A DNA stretch of 64,000 nt from Epiperipatus broadwayi. Taxonomy: Eukaryota; Onychophora; Udeonychophora; Euonychophora; Peripatidae. The position numbers and the translations under genes are program-made. Positions within the stretch are counted from its first letter, which is position 1. Every line of letters begins with the position of its first letter. The notes under the pieces were generated by a model. It was given only the letters and a program-made list of their open reading frames with translations. It searched no databases and was not told the origin of the DNA. Location: NCBI GenBank assembly GCA_028023455.1, contig JAQFVV010000017.1:1922501-1986500 (forward strand), read 5' to 3'. Positions 23,900 to 36,789 of this stretch are shown one piece after another.

Positions 23900-24920
23900 T
23901 TTCTGATCACTATCTGTCTTTGTCAGCCCATAAATCTTTTCCACAAATATCTTATTTCTCTATATATTCCTTTTTTCTAATTTTTTTTTCATTCTCTCTT
24001 TTCTTTTTTTCCAGTGGAATCCAGTTAATATTTGTTTTGATAAACTTTTCTGAGAGATCTTCTGGAGTATGTCCATTTCATTCCAGTTGTCTTGTTCTCA
24101 TCTATGGTGTTATCAATATTAATCATTTTTGTAATTCATTATTTTTAGGTAGCATTATATTTTAATTTTACTTCTTTGGCCTTATAAAAAAAATTGAAAA
24201 GAGGATGAAATAATCTTTTTTCATTTATTAGTAGAAAGTTTTTTTTTTTTTGTAAGCAAAAGTTCTTTACATTATTAGCTCTAAAGAATCCATTATTTTA
24301 AATATTACAAATATGACATTTCAAATATACTTTTTAGATAGCATTGTTCTTTAATATGATTGTTCAAAGCAGATATATTTTAATACTTTATAGCCATAAA
24401 ATTTTACATTTTTCTTCCATAAGTTATGGAATTGTTTACAATTACTTTATTGTAATGTTATTGTTTTGTTTGTTTTTATAAATGTTTCATTAATGTTTCT
24501 TGCATTGGCTTTTATAAACTCATCTGGATTCAAATCCAGGGTGTTTTTTTTAAGATTCCAATGATGGTCGATACAGGGGTATCTAACTATTCTTAGCTAG
24601 GCAGTAAATCAAGAATGGAAAACTTCATATATTCATATCTAGTTAATCACTCTTCCTCTATAAGGAGCTGGTGGTCAGACCTTTGTTATGCAATGAGTCA
24701 TTCAAAAGGTTGTTTGCTTTTTATCTGTATGTACATAATGTACATATACACAATTTTTTTTGTTCATACAAAAAAAAAATTCAATTAGAATTATTGTAAA
24801 TACATTTGCATTTTTAAAATAATATTTAAATTGTTTTAATAAAATGCCATTCAACATCCCCCCCCCCCTAAAAATAAATGTAGTAATATGTATGTATGCA
24901 TATTTACAAATATATATTAT
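23900..24920. other. No gene recognised; possible weak RTE remnant near 23930-24170
   Basis: Pyrimidine-rich sequence with a resemblance in tone, not firmly alignable, to RTE 3' regions. A C run occurs at about 24859-24868. Confidence 0.4.
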
Positions 24921-24924
24921 CATT

Positions 24925-25260
24925 ATTTTTGACATTATTGATCCATTGTAAGATGAAGGTCTCTCCAAGTTTAATTCATTTTCTATGATCCATAGTTCTT
25001 CTCTCTGTTGTACCATCAAACTTCCTTATTTCATTCATACATTTCACATGTTGATATCTTTTTTAGTATTTTACAATTTTTCAGAATCCAATTTAAAATT
25101 TTAACTGTTCATCTGTTATCATTTTTTCCAGCAATATATCCAGCCCAGTTTCATTTCATTTTCAGTTTTTTCTTGTTACTCTTAATATACATCTCTCCAT
25201 ACTTTATTGAGTGGTCTGAGGTGTCTGTATTGATCTTTCAAGTACTTGAGCTTACAAATA
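24925..25260 (-). mobile_element. RTE 3'-end fragment, more decayed
   Basis: The minus strand matches the RTE 3' part from the RAIQRLQ-type region through the end: TTTATTGAGTGGTCTGAGGT, TTACTCTTAATATACATCTCTCC, GCAATATATCCAGCCCAG and TTGATCCATTGTAAGATGAAGG correspond to complements in the + copy. Confidence 0.72.
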
Positions 25261-25471
25261 GCTAATGTTGAGAAACTAAATCATTGATGGTTTGAAACTT
25301 TTCATTTTTAAATAATCCAAATTGTTTCATTGCTTAATTACAAAGAGAAATTCAGTTTGATGAATTTTTAATATTGGGTAATAATTGTAACATTTATCAA
25401 ACTTGAGGATTGAATCAATAATAGAGATTATCCATTTGTGTAGTGTAGTTTTCAATATGCCATTTTAATTG

Positions 25472-26204
25472 TGTTGTGTTTAGACTGGATTATGTATAAA
25501 TACAAGCACGTGTAAATGGGTTTCTAATATTTATATTTATTACAGAATATAAAAAGAAATGTACACTCATATTAATAATATATTTACAATGGCTATACTC
25601 CATCTGCTACTGTTGGTGAGGTTTAGCTCCAGTTTTTGAATTAACTGTGAAAGTAGAGACTGCATTTGCACTTATAAGTTTACTATTACTTCCAGCCATA
25701 TCTTGGTAGCCTGCCCCGTGAGTAGGTCCAATGACACTTCCGACTGTACTATGACAGTTTGCCATGTGCCAATGTTTGGTTCTAGCAGCTTTTAATTCTG
25801 AATATGGACTTGCCTCACTGCAATAACTGTTTAGCTTTGATAGATATTGTCTGAAGAACAGAGATATTGTCTTTCAGCTTTGTGACATAGTTCTTTGGAG
25901 AATGTGAACTCTGTTTTTCAGCTTTATGACAGTAGTTTTCAGAAGAATGTATATTCTATCTTTCAGCTATGTGGCTGTAGTTCTCCGAGCTTACCTTCAA
26001 AAAGACTATTGCCAGATCCCCATCCTTAATGAAAACATTCAAATTCAGTGAGCATCTCACCTATTGGCCCATTCTTGTCATTGACTATGCATTGTCTTTC
26101 TATATATATATATAGGTTCATAGCGATGAATGCTCAATCTGATCCATCTAGATAATACAGAATCTGGACTAATCCATTATTTAAAGGCAAGGTGAGATAT
26201 GATA
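25472..26204 (-). repeat. 3' LTR of the Ty3-like element
   Basis: It begins TGTTGTGTTTAG and ends GGTGAGATATGATA on the + strand. It aligns along its length with 27890-28651, for example at ATATTTACAATGGCT and GAATCTGGACTA. Confidence 0.87.
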
Positions 26205-26216
26205 TTCCCTTCTCCT
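26205..26216 (-). promoter_or_regulatory. Polypurine tract
   Basis: On the minus strand AGGAGAAGGGAA lies directly upstream of the 3' LTR start, the expected plus-strand primer of LTR elements. Confidence 0.75.
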
Positions 26217-26434
26217 GGCTAAAATTAGCCCTGGAGTAGTCATGCAGGTGCATTGGTAGGCATTTTTTTGCTTTGTAGTTCATCTGGCTTGATAATCTCA
26301 GCAGGTTCAGTGTTATTGTTTGTGGATCTCAGAACTTCAGGTTCATCACAGCTAACTGATAACTCATTATTGTTGGCTTACAATTATGTCATCTGATGAG
26401 GCTTTGCTGCTGGCTGGTGACACAGTTTGACTTT

Positions 26435-26495
26435 AGTTGTTTTCCGTGATGACTTGTCCATCAGAAATTTTAACTACCACTGTGTGGAAAATATT
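26435..26495 (-). pseudogene. Integrase C-terminal remnant of the LTR element
   Basis: A minus-strand frame reads HTVVVKISDGQVITENN then stop, resembling the small SH3-like C-terminal segment of Ty3-type integrases (VxVxxxDGxVxxR). Its position next to the polypurine tract supports a gag-pro-RT-RH-IN order. About 380 bp separate it from the protease remnant, so RT and RNase H have been deleted. Confidence 0.45.
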
Positions 26496-26879
26496 TAACT
26501 TTGATTACCACTGCTGGAACATATTTGGTGATTTCCTTAAACATGCATCATAGGATGTGAGTATCTATCAGTTTTTTTACACTTTTAGTTTCATGCATTA
26601 TTTTAGAGTTCAAACCCAGGTTATTAATAACACTACTGAGTAGACTTTATTTGAATTATTGTTGTCAGCTAATTCGTTTTAGTCACTGCAAAACCTAAAT
26701 GAGTGAATTAGTCATGTCCTAGTAAATTACAATGACAGGCAGATATCTATATTTAGTGATCATTGTAACTTTTACTCTTGCTTGACCCAAGAGTGCTACT
26801 AGGTTGCCTAGTAACCAGTGATTATTTTGTTGCTAGGCTGTAGCTGATATTTATTTTTCTTATTAATAATAGCTTATAT

Positions 26880-26930
26880 TTTTTTTGACACAGTGGATAT
26901 TATAGACCTGGTGTCTCATTCTATTCTTAC
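26880..26930 (-). pseudogene. Aspartic protease active-site remnant of the LTR element
   Basis: A minus-strand frame reads DTRSIISTVS, resembling the DTGSxxS active-site motif of retrotransposon proteases with Gly changed to Arg, just after a stop. It lies 3' of the Gag knuckle as expected in a gag-pro-pol order. The match is short, so the call is tentative. Confidence 0.45.
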
Positions 26931-27069
26931 AGGTGTGTCATTAATAAGTTTTCTGTGCTTAAAAGCAGAGACATTGTCTCTTATATAGGCATTTTGTTTC
27001 TTAGATTTTAAATTGCTTTTCTGGCTCTTTAGAATGGACTCATCCATTTTGTTACTTGCAACTTGTTTT

Positions 27070-27125
27070 TTTTTTCCTCCATGTAAAACAAGCATCTTTT
27101 ATGTGGCCAACATGCCTACAATTTT
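27070..27125 (-). pseudogene. Gag zinc-knuckle remnant of the LTR element
   Basis: On the minus strand one frame reads NCRHVGHIKDACFTW. This keeps the last three ligands of a CCHC knuckle (C, H, C with four residues between each), while the first Cys position reads Ala (GCA). Retroviral-type Gag knuckles bind RNA during packaging. The frame is not open for long on either side. Confidence 0.6.
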
Positions 27126-27619
27126 CTGCTAAGTGGTTTGAATGCTATAATCCTTTTTTTTTCCATTGGATTTTCTTGACTAGCTGTTGATTTCATTAGA
27201 GTTATTTGAAAGAATGGAATCAAATGTTATGTCAGAGTTCATTAGCAGCTTGACTCTGAGACTATGGCCTCTCATTCCATAGATAAAACAATCTCACAGA
27301 GATACATTAAAAAAGTCTTTGAAATTGCATTTTAAAGCTAGTTTTTTTTTAAAAGTTAAGACCAAAATCAACCCTTTTCCTCTTCTCCTTGTGTACAGAT
27401 ATTGGAATGGTAGCTGCATTATCAATATGGGATTTGGAGTGACAAAATTAAGTTAGTAAAGACAATACCTTGTCAAAATCAAGGTCAGCCGGGAGCAAAG
27501 GAGTTGGTTGGGCTTTAAGGACGTCATATGAGGTCCCATAACATACATGAGCAAAGCAAATTTTAACTTTTTTTGATTACCCTGTAAATAGAAGATTACT
27601 CAATGTTTATAGCTTGGCC

Positions 27620-27712
27620 AATTATCTGAATAGACCGGATCAAATTCTTCAATTATCTGAATAGACCGGATCAAATTCTTCAATTATCTGAATAGGCCGA
27701 ATTAAATTCTTC
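27620..27712. repeat. 31 bp tandem repeat, three copies, in the LTR element leader
   Basis: AATTATCTGAATAGACCGGA plus 11 further bases repeats at 27620, 27651 and 27682, the last copy variant. The unit is not a multiple of three and lies in the presumed leader of the minus-strand element. Confidence 0.9.
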
Positions 27713-27872
27713 AATTGAGCCAATTTTAGCCATTTTAATTTTCCCCCTTTTTACGTCTTGCATTTGTGGTCAATTTTTTTTGATTAAAGACAAAATCTAA
27801 CGATCCATGGGGCAATTTTGCCATTTGAAATTTTTTTCATAGCTGTGGGTGAAGGGGAACAATTTTTATTTT

Positions 27873-27885
27873 ATCAAGTGCACCA
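27873..27885 (-). promoter_or_regulatory. Candidate tRNA primer-binding site
   Basis: On the minus strand TGGTGCACTTGAT starts a few bases after the 5' LTR. A TGG start complementary to a tRNA CCA end is expected; the matching tRNA was not identified. Confidence 0.5.
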
Positions 27886-27889
27886 AATC

Positions 27890-28651
27890 TGATCTGTTTA
27901 GTCTGGATTATATATAAACACAAATATATGTAAATACATTTCTGATATTATATTTATTGCAAGATATAAAAATAAATTTACACTCATATTTACAATATAT
28001 TTACAATGGCTCTACTCCAAATGCTATTGTTGGCGAGGTATAGCTCCTAGTTCTGGGGTGCATTAAAGTAGAAGGGACTGCAGTTGCATTTATAAGTTTT
28101 CTATCACTTCCAGGTTTATCTTAGCAGCCTGCTTTGAGTAGGTCCAATGGCCCTTCCGACTGTATTATGACAGTTTGCCTCGTGCCAGTGTTTGGTTCTA
28201 GCAGCTTCCAGTTCTGAAGGTGGACTTGCCTTGCTGCATCAACTATTTAGCTTTGATAGCTATTGTCTGGAGAATAGAGATTCTGTCTTTTAGCTTTGGG
28301 ACAGTAAGTTTTCTGGAGATCATCTATACTGCCATTCAGCTTTGACAATAGTGCTCTAAAGAACTTATAGTTAACGTGAATTCTGTCTTTCAGCTTTGTG
28401 ACAGTAGTTCTCTGGAGAATGTGTTTCTACCTTGACCTACCTTGAAGAAGACCAACTCTATTGCTAGATACCCCTCATTAATAAAAAAAAAACATTCAGA
28501 TTGAGTATCATTGCCTATTGGTCATTCTTGCCATTGCCTATGTGTTATCTATCCATATACACATAGGTTCACAACAACGAATGCCCAATCCGATCTAGAT
28601 ATGACTGAATCTGGACTAGTTCATTATTTGAAGGCAAGGTAAGATATGATA
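27890..28651 (-). repeat. 5' LTR of the Ty3-like element
   Basis: Direct repeat of 25472-26204, beginning TGATCTGTTTAG and ending GGTAAGATATGATA. Clear divergence between the two LTRs shows an old insertion. Confidence 0.87.
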
Positions 28652-28659
28652 AATTGTTT

Positions 28660-30585
28660 TTTACACTAATATAAAATTTGGTATTTGTATAAAAGTAATT
28701 TCATAAGAAATGCTTTCATCTTATATCTGCAATATTAGTTCTTATATTCTTCATTGAAACAATCTGATTTAAAACAACAATATAGCTAATAAATTTGAAG
28801 GTCTATGACTAATAATAAAATTATATATAATAATACCCTTGTTTTTAAAAAATTATAGCTATAACTGCAACATTTTATAGTATTTTTCTCCTAGATCTCT
28901 TCTGACCATAGATGTACCTATTGGTCTTTTTACAATCAAATATATATCATTCCATATTTTAAATTTTTTAATTATAGGAAAGCGAAAAAAAAAATCATAA
29001 TTTTAAATTCTTTGCCTGAATACATAGTTACTATTTTTTTTAATGTTTAAAAAAAAATGCTATAATAAATTGAAATAATAAAATATTAATATAAAGAATG
29101 GTTTTCTGCTGGCAGCCTGCCTTTAGTTTAGAGGAATGTTGTCCATATAGCTTAAGAAAAGGTGGGTCAGTACTCTATACCGAAGTAATTAAAATGTTTG
29201 GATCCCTATGGCAAAATTGTTTGTTCATTTCAATCTAGGCAAAAGTTGTTGTTTTTTTTTTTTTTAAAAAAAGAAAGATATAATTTACAAAAGCATGTGA
29301 AATGAAGATTGCATTTGAAAATACTTCTATATCTTGTTTATTTTAAGAAAGAGAATTTGACAAGAATCTTAAGATCGTATTTCTTCTCAGTTATTAACAT
29401 GTTTGTAGTTTGTCGTTTTATTACTCTTTTTTTGAAAGAGGAATTTTTAATTGAGTCTTCATGAATGGTATAAAATAACTGCCATTCATAAAAGTTGAAA
29501 AAGGGGGAGGGGCGCAGCCTTGTGTGGGGGTTATTTTATTTATTTCAGATTTGTCATTACTATTTGTCTGTTATATATATATATCGGGAAATAGAGATTT
29601 TTGTGTGTAGATTTTTTTCACAGCATATATTTTCCAGTTCTGATTATAAATTTATAAATAACAAAATATATTTATAGTATTATCACTTTTGAGTTATCGG
29701 AATGATTTCTTCATTCTGTCCATTGTTGATTTTTGGCTGTTATGTAGTATTTTTAAGTATTCAATCCTCACCATTTACGTGTTTTCAAAAGTCTATATAT
29801 GTAAGCTTTTTACAAAGTATTTTTTTCCATATTTTTTATTCATGATTTAGATGATTAGTATAGTTATGGAATGGTTTTATTAAATGGGATTCATAAGAAG
29901 TTTGAGAGCAGATGTGTCAGAAGAATCAGTCTGATGACCTTACGTTTTCAGTATCTGACATTACACTGCACTAAACCACATAGGGATGAATTTTCCTGAT
30001 ATGATTACAGCCTTATGTTGAAATGCAGGCTAAGTGAACCATCAGACTTTATTTGGTGGTCTTGGGATGTTTTTCAATGTAATCGACCTAATTAACCATC
30101 AATAATTGCTTAGAAAGTCAGCAAACGTATGCTATTTTTTCTTGATTCAATTGAGAATCATCTCTCATTTATCTTGGTTTGAAATTTTTATTCTCTTTTA
30201 TTACTTTTGTTGATGAACAATTATTTAAAACTGTGAACAGGGTTTTTTTTATGCATTATTAAGTAAATTATACTTTTACAGACAATATTGTTTCTGATGA
30301 CATGAACAGATCCAACTAATTTTGCTTAAAATCCCCAAATCAGATAGATGCTGCTGTAGATAGCCCCCTTTTCTCATTTGCAGGAATTCCTCAAAAAATA
30401 TCTCTTTGATTGCCCATTTGGAAGAATATTAAAAGAAAAGCATTTATTACATTGTACTCACAAACATTTATTTCAGAAATTAAAACAAATAATGAATAGA
30501 TTTTGACATTATAACTTTGCAAAGAAATGGCTAACATTGAACATTTACATCAATGAGATATGAAATACCCATTTCTTCTACTTGT
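28660..30585. other. No gene recognised
   Basis: AT-rich noncoding DNA with poly-T/poly-A tracts near 29250-29275. Short ORFs such as that at 29495-29677 show no family features. Confidence 0.5.
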
Positions 30586-30589
30586 AATT

Positions 30590-30730
30590 ATTTGGATTAT
30601 TGCCATCATGTAATATTAATAAATCAAATATTAGAAAAACTCAAATTTTATTTAAACTTTTAAATACATTTAACTGTTAGTAATAGCACACGGGTTAGCA
30701 TATAATATAGCACAGCATTTTGTGTGATAT
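30590..30730 (+). repeat. Interspersed repeat family D, copy 1
   Basis: CATCATGTAATATTAATAAA, ATTTTATTTAAACTTTTAAAT and AACTGTTAGTAATAGCACAC appear in the same order and spacing at 47330-47460 (partly) and 47770-47900. Class unknown. Confidence 0.65.
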
Positions 30731-30734
30731 TATT

Positions 30735-31630
30735 TTCCTCTCGCTTCTTCATGTGTTGCCGGTTTGACCAGTGATAAATTCTATCATGGGAATCAAAGCA
30801 GAGACTTAGATTAATAAATGTTGATTTAAGGTAAATCTAAAAGTCCCTGGTTCAATTTGTAGTATTATTAAAGGTCAGGCCTGCAAAAACTGAAGAAGAA
30901 ATGAGAATGATACCATTTGAAAAATCTTGTGGTATATACCATTACTAACAATTGAATGTATTTGAAAAGTTTAAATAAAGTTTGAACTTTTCTAAAAAAG
31001 TTTAATACCATTATCACAAGCTTTCTGACAAACATCTAAATTTGTGTATTGATAATTAAGTTCTGTAATCAAAGCTTTATTTATAGCCTTTTTTATTTTT
31101 TAAAATGTGGATGTGTGGGATCTATGCTGTATATATTGTACCCTCACTAACTAGAAATATAATAATAGGAAAATGTGACTAGCTCAGATAAAATGATTAC
31201 GCTCGGCTAAAATACATATAATCTTAATATAATCAATAATAAAGATATCCTATGATAATATCTACTACATAACTAGCTCTAATTAAATAAATAAAATATG
31301 AATAAATCATGAGACAATGAAGTGAAGAACAAGCAGTAAAGAATTACTTTGAGCCAATATTCCACAGGATACAATCTCAATGGCATGAGAATACTATTTC
31401 CCCTTATGATTTCAAATAATAATATATTCATAGCATTCTTATGACTTTAAAATAATAACAATCAATTTAATATAACATTACTAAATAAATTCCAATCTCT
31501 ATTAAAACAATACAATTATAATTATCTCAGGTGCTTTAAAATAACTCTAATCAATTTATAATCTCCTGTAGTCAAGTATGATAGGGGATTTTGTATCAGC
31601 CTCAACTAAACCTAACTAATAATAATAACA
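30735..31630. other. No gene recognised
   Basis: AT-rich sequence. CCCTGGTTCAATTTGTAG near 30844 weakly resembles a B box but has no convincing partner. Confidence 0.45.
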
Positions 31631-31646
31631 ATAATAAATAATCTTA

Positions 31647-31773
31647 ATAAACAAGGCAAAACTCTCCATACAGTAGTGCCACCCTGTGCCAACCAGAGTA
31701 ATCAATGGTTGCCTTGTTTATTAACAGTTATGTGCTATTATAAGAGATAGTGGTCATGTGATGTTTAGTGGTT
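31647..31773. mobile_element. Hairpin family A, copy A2 (short second arm)
   Basis: The first arm runs through CAAAACTCTCCATACAGTAGTGCC to AATCAATGG. The second arm is only about 13 bp (TGCCTTGTTTATT), followed by the family tail on the right, AGATAGTGGTCATGTGATG. The probable target duplication TAATAAATAATCTTA occurs at 31632-31646 and 31774-31788. It is AT-rich, but 15 bases match exactly. Confidence 0.82.
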
Positions 31774-31789
31774 TAATAAATAATCTTAT

Positions 31790-34700
31790 CTACTACTGTT
31801 TAATATTATGGTAAGTAATAGCAACAATAATAAATACAATAATATAATATAATCATTTAATTCTCATATGGCATCTTAGATAGAATATGTGGTATAATCT
31901 GATATAATTTGAAAATATGTGGTAACAAACAACTTAAAATTCTATGCAATAAAGGTGTGCAACTAATTATGACCATAATAATAATATTAATGCAAAAGAA
32001 AATTTCTCAAGTATATTATATTTTAAATAATTGTGATTTCTTTAAATAAATAATTATATCTGTGTAAATATTATGTTTGTTTTGGTATCTGTCAATCATG
32101 TATCTGTGATGGTGAATAAATCAACATAACACAAAGTTTTATAAAAAACAAGTTTAACAAATTTTATTATTCTATACTTTTAACAAACTATATTATACAC
32201 TATTTACAATTGTGTTTGATAAAACCTAGCAAATACCAAACTAATGAAAATAATATTAGATTACATACTTCCACATTAAAAAAAAAAAAAAAGCAAAAAG
32301 TAAATAAGCCTTTACTCCAACTTATAAACTTTTTGGGACACATTTATTTAAAATAATAATAATACCAATTTAAGAATACACTTATAGTTGAATAAAAATA
32401 TTCCATTACTTAACATAGCTAAAACATATGGTTTTCGTAAGTATACACGAAAATATAAAATATGAAATACTTAAATAATATTCATTTTTAAAATATATTC
32501 ATATATTTTTATAATAAATCAGTCAAACTTATCTAATATAATAGTGCTAATGTTATTTAAATACTTTCACTTGGTTCATTCGATAAATAAAATTGACTTT
32601 AATAAAATAATATTACTGATGTTCTTTTACATATTTTTACTTGGTACTATTCTAAATAAGAATCCCTATATGTGTGTTTCGTGTATGTTTAAAATATAAA
32701 ATACTATTCACAAAATACAAGCATTCATTCTATTTTATGTTGTTCATTTTCGATGTTTTATTTTTAAAAATATGCATTAACACATAAAATCTAAATATCA
32801 AAATTATTCAGAAATCTCATGCATAATTATCATCTCTTTTATGTTTTAAAAGTAGTTTAATAAAAATATGAAAAATATCTATGATTCTTTATTATCCACT
32901 GTTAGCATTTACATTCAACCTCATTTGTATTTGACTTTAACCTAAAACCAAAATAAGAAAAACCTATTTCATCTTCTTTCAAAATAGCGATACTTCAATT
33001 CAAAATTATTCTTTTTTTTTTTCATAAATACAATGCTATATGATGCAATAACTGTTGAAATTAAGATAGCGATATGATGTGTAGGCATGAAGAAATCACT
33101 GGAGTAAAGACTCAATAGTATAAAATATATGGGATAATCTACATGGATACAGTGTAAACGAAGAGGTCTGACTTTTCTATCTAATAACCTGAAATATAAT
33201 AATAATGTCCAGGCTATTTATTCAGCACTCATTCGAACATTTTAAAATACAAAAATATCAAGAAAGACACTGTCCACGGAAAATATATACATGACACAGG
33301 GCTACGTTATCTGTACTTGCATAAACTACTAAGATAACAGTATAAGTTATTTTCCTATTCTCCATAGATCCTACATATAATCATCCAATGTTTTTTTTTA
33401 CAATATTCCCAATGTCACTATCGATTAAAACTTCACAATAGATTTAACAACCTACAACGCAAAATATCTATCATTACTCTAAATAATAAACAAAATTTGC
33501 ATATGGCTTTAACAATCTAAAACCACTACAAGAAAAGGTTCCTTCACTTTTAAAACTCAGCAATAAAAATACAAATGATTTTGTTTTAAGATATTAAAAT
33601 CAATATTCAAAATATTTCTAAAAGTAAGGTTCATCCATTAAAGAATCATATAAAAATTATAAGTATCAATAAATTATATTACATTAGTAATATAAAAGAA
33701 AAAGTATGCGTATCTTTCTAAAAAAAAATCATAGCTTATATCCCTAGAATAATAATAAAATTTTATGTGTAATTAACGTATACACACAGGTTTATGCGTT
33801 CATATAATGAAGCAATATCATAAAATATTCCAAGCAATGACAATAAAATATACATCATATAAAATTAATATATTTTACAAAGTTTACCTAGTGACATTTC
33901 ACTTGTCAGTCACAAGAATAGATGTTTTCTGGTCCAATATTCCATATAAGAAAACATATTAAATAATAATAACATTCATTCAGCATCACTATCATACCTT
34001 CAAATGTTTATGAAAAACTTTACAAAGTATTAAAATATTCCTTAAAATATTAATTATGTTAGATTAAATCCAAATATTTAAATGTAATTTTTCCTACCTA
34101 ACACTAATAAAACTTAATACTATAATTAGTATGTGAAATGATAATAAAAACTATAGTTACAAAATCAAATTCTTTCTTCTCCATAAAGTTCAAATTAAAA
34201 ATTTTTTTCCTTCTAATATTTTTATAGAAGTTCTTCCCTGGTGCTTGTCGCTTAGCGATGCTACTGTCCAAAAGCTTTAGAACAAAAATTTTTCTCTTCC
34301 CCGTGTGATGAGTAAATTCGTAAATAATTTTAAAAAATGAAAATTGAAGTCAACTTTTAAATCCAAAAATATTTTGAAGTATAATCATTAATCCTGTTAT
34401 AAAAGTCTATAAAACACAGTCCATTGTCTGTAGCTTCCTAGATAATAATTATTAAAGTAATCACTTGAAAAGTATTTCAAAAATAATCTCTGAAGTTTTT
34501 CACATTCACTTGGCTTTCATATGTATTTTTACAGAAAATATGCATTTTTTATTCCATTCAAAATATTACTTCAGATATATATTTTTTAATTACTCATATT
34601 TTCTCTTTTCTGATGAATAAGTTTTTTTTTAAAAAAACAATTTTTATAATATTAAATAATTTACGATATTTTTTTTAATACCAACCTGTCATAAAACCTA

Positions 34701-36600
34701 TATCTGTAATAATATCATTTTTTTCTATTTAATCATTTTCCAAGAGAAGTTTGTAATAAACTTTTTAAAGACAATATTTTCCTTTAAAAATATTCTCAAC
34801 TTTTTTTTTTTGTAAGAAAAGACATATGTAGTTACTAATGTAAGCATAAATGGTATCTTTTTATTCTAGGTTTAATATTAGATTTATTTTTTAACTTTTC
34901 AAAAATATTAAAATTTAAATTATTTCCATATAACTTTTTGTTCTCTAAATAAAGTTATCTATCTTTAAATTATAATGTATAAAAATGTTAAACTTTCAAA
35001 AATTATTTCTGCTCAACATTCTTGTCAGTGTCCAAAGTATTAAAAATAAATAATGATATAAATTTTTCCATAATATATTTAAAATTATACTCTCCTTTAT
35101 TAGCTGTACTTTCATCATTAATTCTTTTGAATACATTATTGTTGGTATTGAATCTATATTTTATCATGAAGTTGGCTTAAGCTTCAATAAAATAACCAGT
35201 AGAGAATTTTTCTTAATTTAGGGCAGCATTGTTACTTTAACTTAATAAATTATTAATCCTTCAAAACTTATCTTTAAAAATAATACTAAGAAGTAGACTC
35301 AGTAATAATATTGATAATAAGTTAACAAATTATTAAGTTATTAAGCAAGTAAAAAAATGAGAGCATCTACTTTTATACCAAATTGAACTAACAATTTGAT
35401 TGGCTATTTAATCTTCAACTTATGATCTAATTTACATATTAGTCAAGCTTATGTAATTAAAATTTAGAAACAAAATTCATGACTCATATAAAATATTACA
35501 AAATTTAATTCTAAATTAATTTTACAATTTTATTTGAACAAATTAAATACTCTAAAATAACATTTTAAAATAATACTTTGTTAATTTATCCAATATTTAA
35601 TTTTAATGTATCTATTTTTAAAATTTAACTTTACTAACTACACTTATTTTAAAGCTGTCCAATTAAATAATTTTCCGAATATTTACTTTTATTTTATGAT
35701 GCACAAATGTTTCAATTTTTTAAAATAATACTAAAAGTAATTTTGAAATTTTCTTTTAGAAACCTTGTAAGCACAAAGTATGAGTATTTGCTGATCACAT
35801 GACTTTTAAAAACCAGACAATATGTATCAATTTTTATAATTACTGTCTGAAAACAGAAATATCTTAAACATTTTATTACAAAAATATTACATTAAAAAAA
35901 TAATAAAATATAATGATACAATTTGGAATAGATAAATTTTGAAATTATTTAAACTAATAAATTAAATACATTTATCGACCATAGAATATTATACTTGTAA
36001 TAAATAATTTATAACACAAATATTAAATCTAGTTTTTATTTAAAATACATTAGCTTATTTAATTTTAAATCATTATTTTAAAATTAATTTTTAGCACTTA
36101 GTTTAATAGGACTTTTAATATATTGTTTCACTATGGCCAGTTTTCCCAACCATACAAAAATAATATTTAGCTTTACTTTATTATTTTAACATAGTAACAT
36201 AGTTTTTTATATATTTAAAACTCTCATTTGACTTTAGCAAAATTTTAAAAATCTTATCAATATTATATAGCATTTATACTATTTAAGTTTTCCTTTAATT
36301 TAATTTTTTTCAATAGATTAACTTAGTAAATATATTTGGACCTAATCAAAAGGATACAATATATATAATTACAGTTCATAATTTGGTTTTAAATATATTT
36401 GGAGATAATGACTTCTTAAAACTTCAGAATGTTTGTGCTATTTTTAGTCCTCCACTATGTGTGCCTCTATGATGAAAAAAAAGTATATTCATGTGTTTTA
36501 TTTTTCCTTCAGTCTTGGTTTTTTTAAATATACATATATTTAATCTCCAGTGTTAACTTTTTATGTATAAAAAAATTTTTTTTTCAAGTTTTTGAAATTT
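31790..36600. other. 4.8 kb of AT-rich DNA with nothing recognised
   Basis: No coding frame, RNA gene or repeat family was matched here; A/T homopolymer runs and TA-rich segments dominate. If RUVBL1 starts further left this is intron; otherwise it is intergenic. Confidence 0.55.
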
Positions 36601-36617
36601 TATTGTGATTTTATGAA

Positions 36618-36785
36618 AATCATTCTTTTGAACCCACATCCGTCAGTATTGTCTGCTCCGAAAGAAGCTATGCTAAATGCAAAATTAAAGAGGCCTGGCA
36701 CATTATTAACAACATACATTTAATCAACATGAGAGAATATTGCATCTTCCTATCAAAAAAATTGGTTCACTTAAATAAATTAATT
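36618..36785 (+). pseudogene. PLE-3: C-terminal fragment of a GIY-YIG PLE
   Basis: The frame HSFEPTSVSIVCSERSYAK, then CKIKEAWHIINNIHLINMREYC, aligns with GHVFEPSSAQIICTEKSDAK and following residues of PLE-2 and with GHPCEPQDVSLVCKERHD of PLE-1. Only the last about 45 residues remain. No boundary or duplication was found. Confidence 0.7.
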
Positions 36786-36789
36786 TACA

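Larger units (their letters stand above)
25472..28651 (-). mobile_element. Ty3-like LTR retrotransposon, internally deleted, minus strand
   Basis: Two direct repeats of 733 and 762 bp flank a 1685 bp interior. The whole is bounded by the 5 bp duplication AATTG (25467-25471 and 28652-28656). A purine tract (AGGAGAAGGGA on the minus strand) abuts the left LTR and a possible tRNA-primer site abuts the right LTR, so transcription would run right to left. Gag zinc-knuckle, protease and integrase-tail remnants appear in that order, which fits Ty3 rather than Ty1 order. RT and RNase H are missing. All frames are broken. Confidence 0.87.

Noticed and set aside
26395-26430. CTGATGAGG as another hammerhead
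   Set aside because: No GAAA at the proper distance and no matching stems; it lies in the LTR element.
30290-30320. CTGATGACATGAAC as a hammerhead core
   Set aside because: The space between the boxes is too short for stem II, and stem I and III partners are missing.
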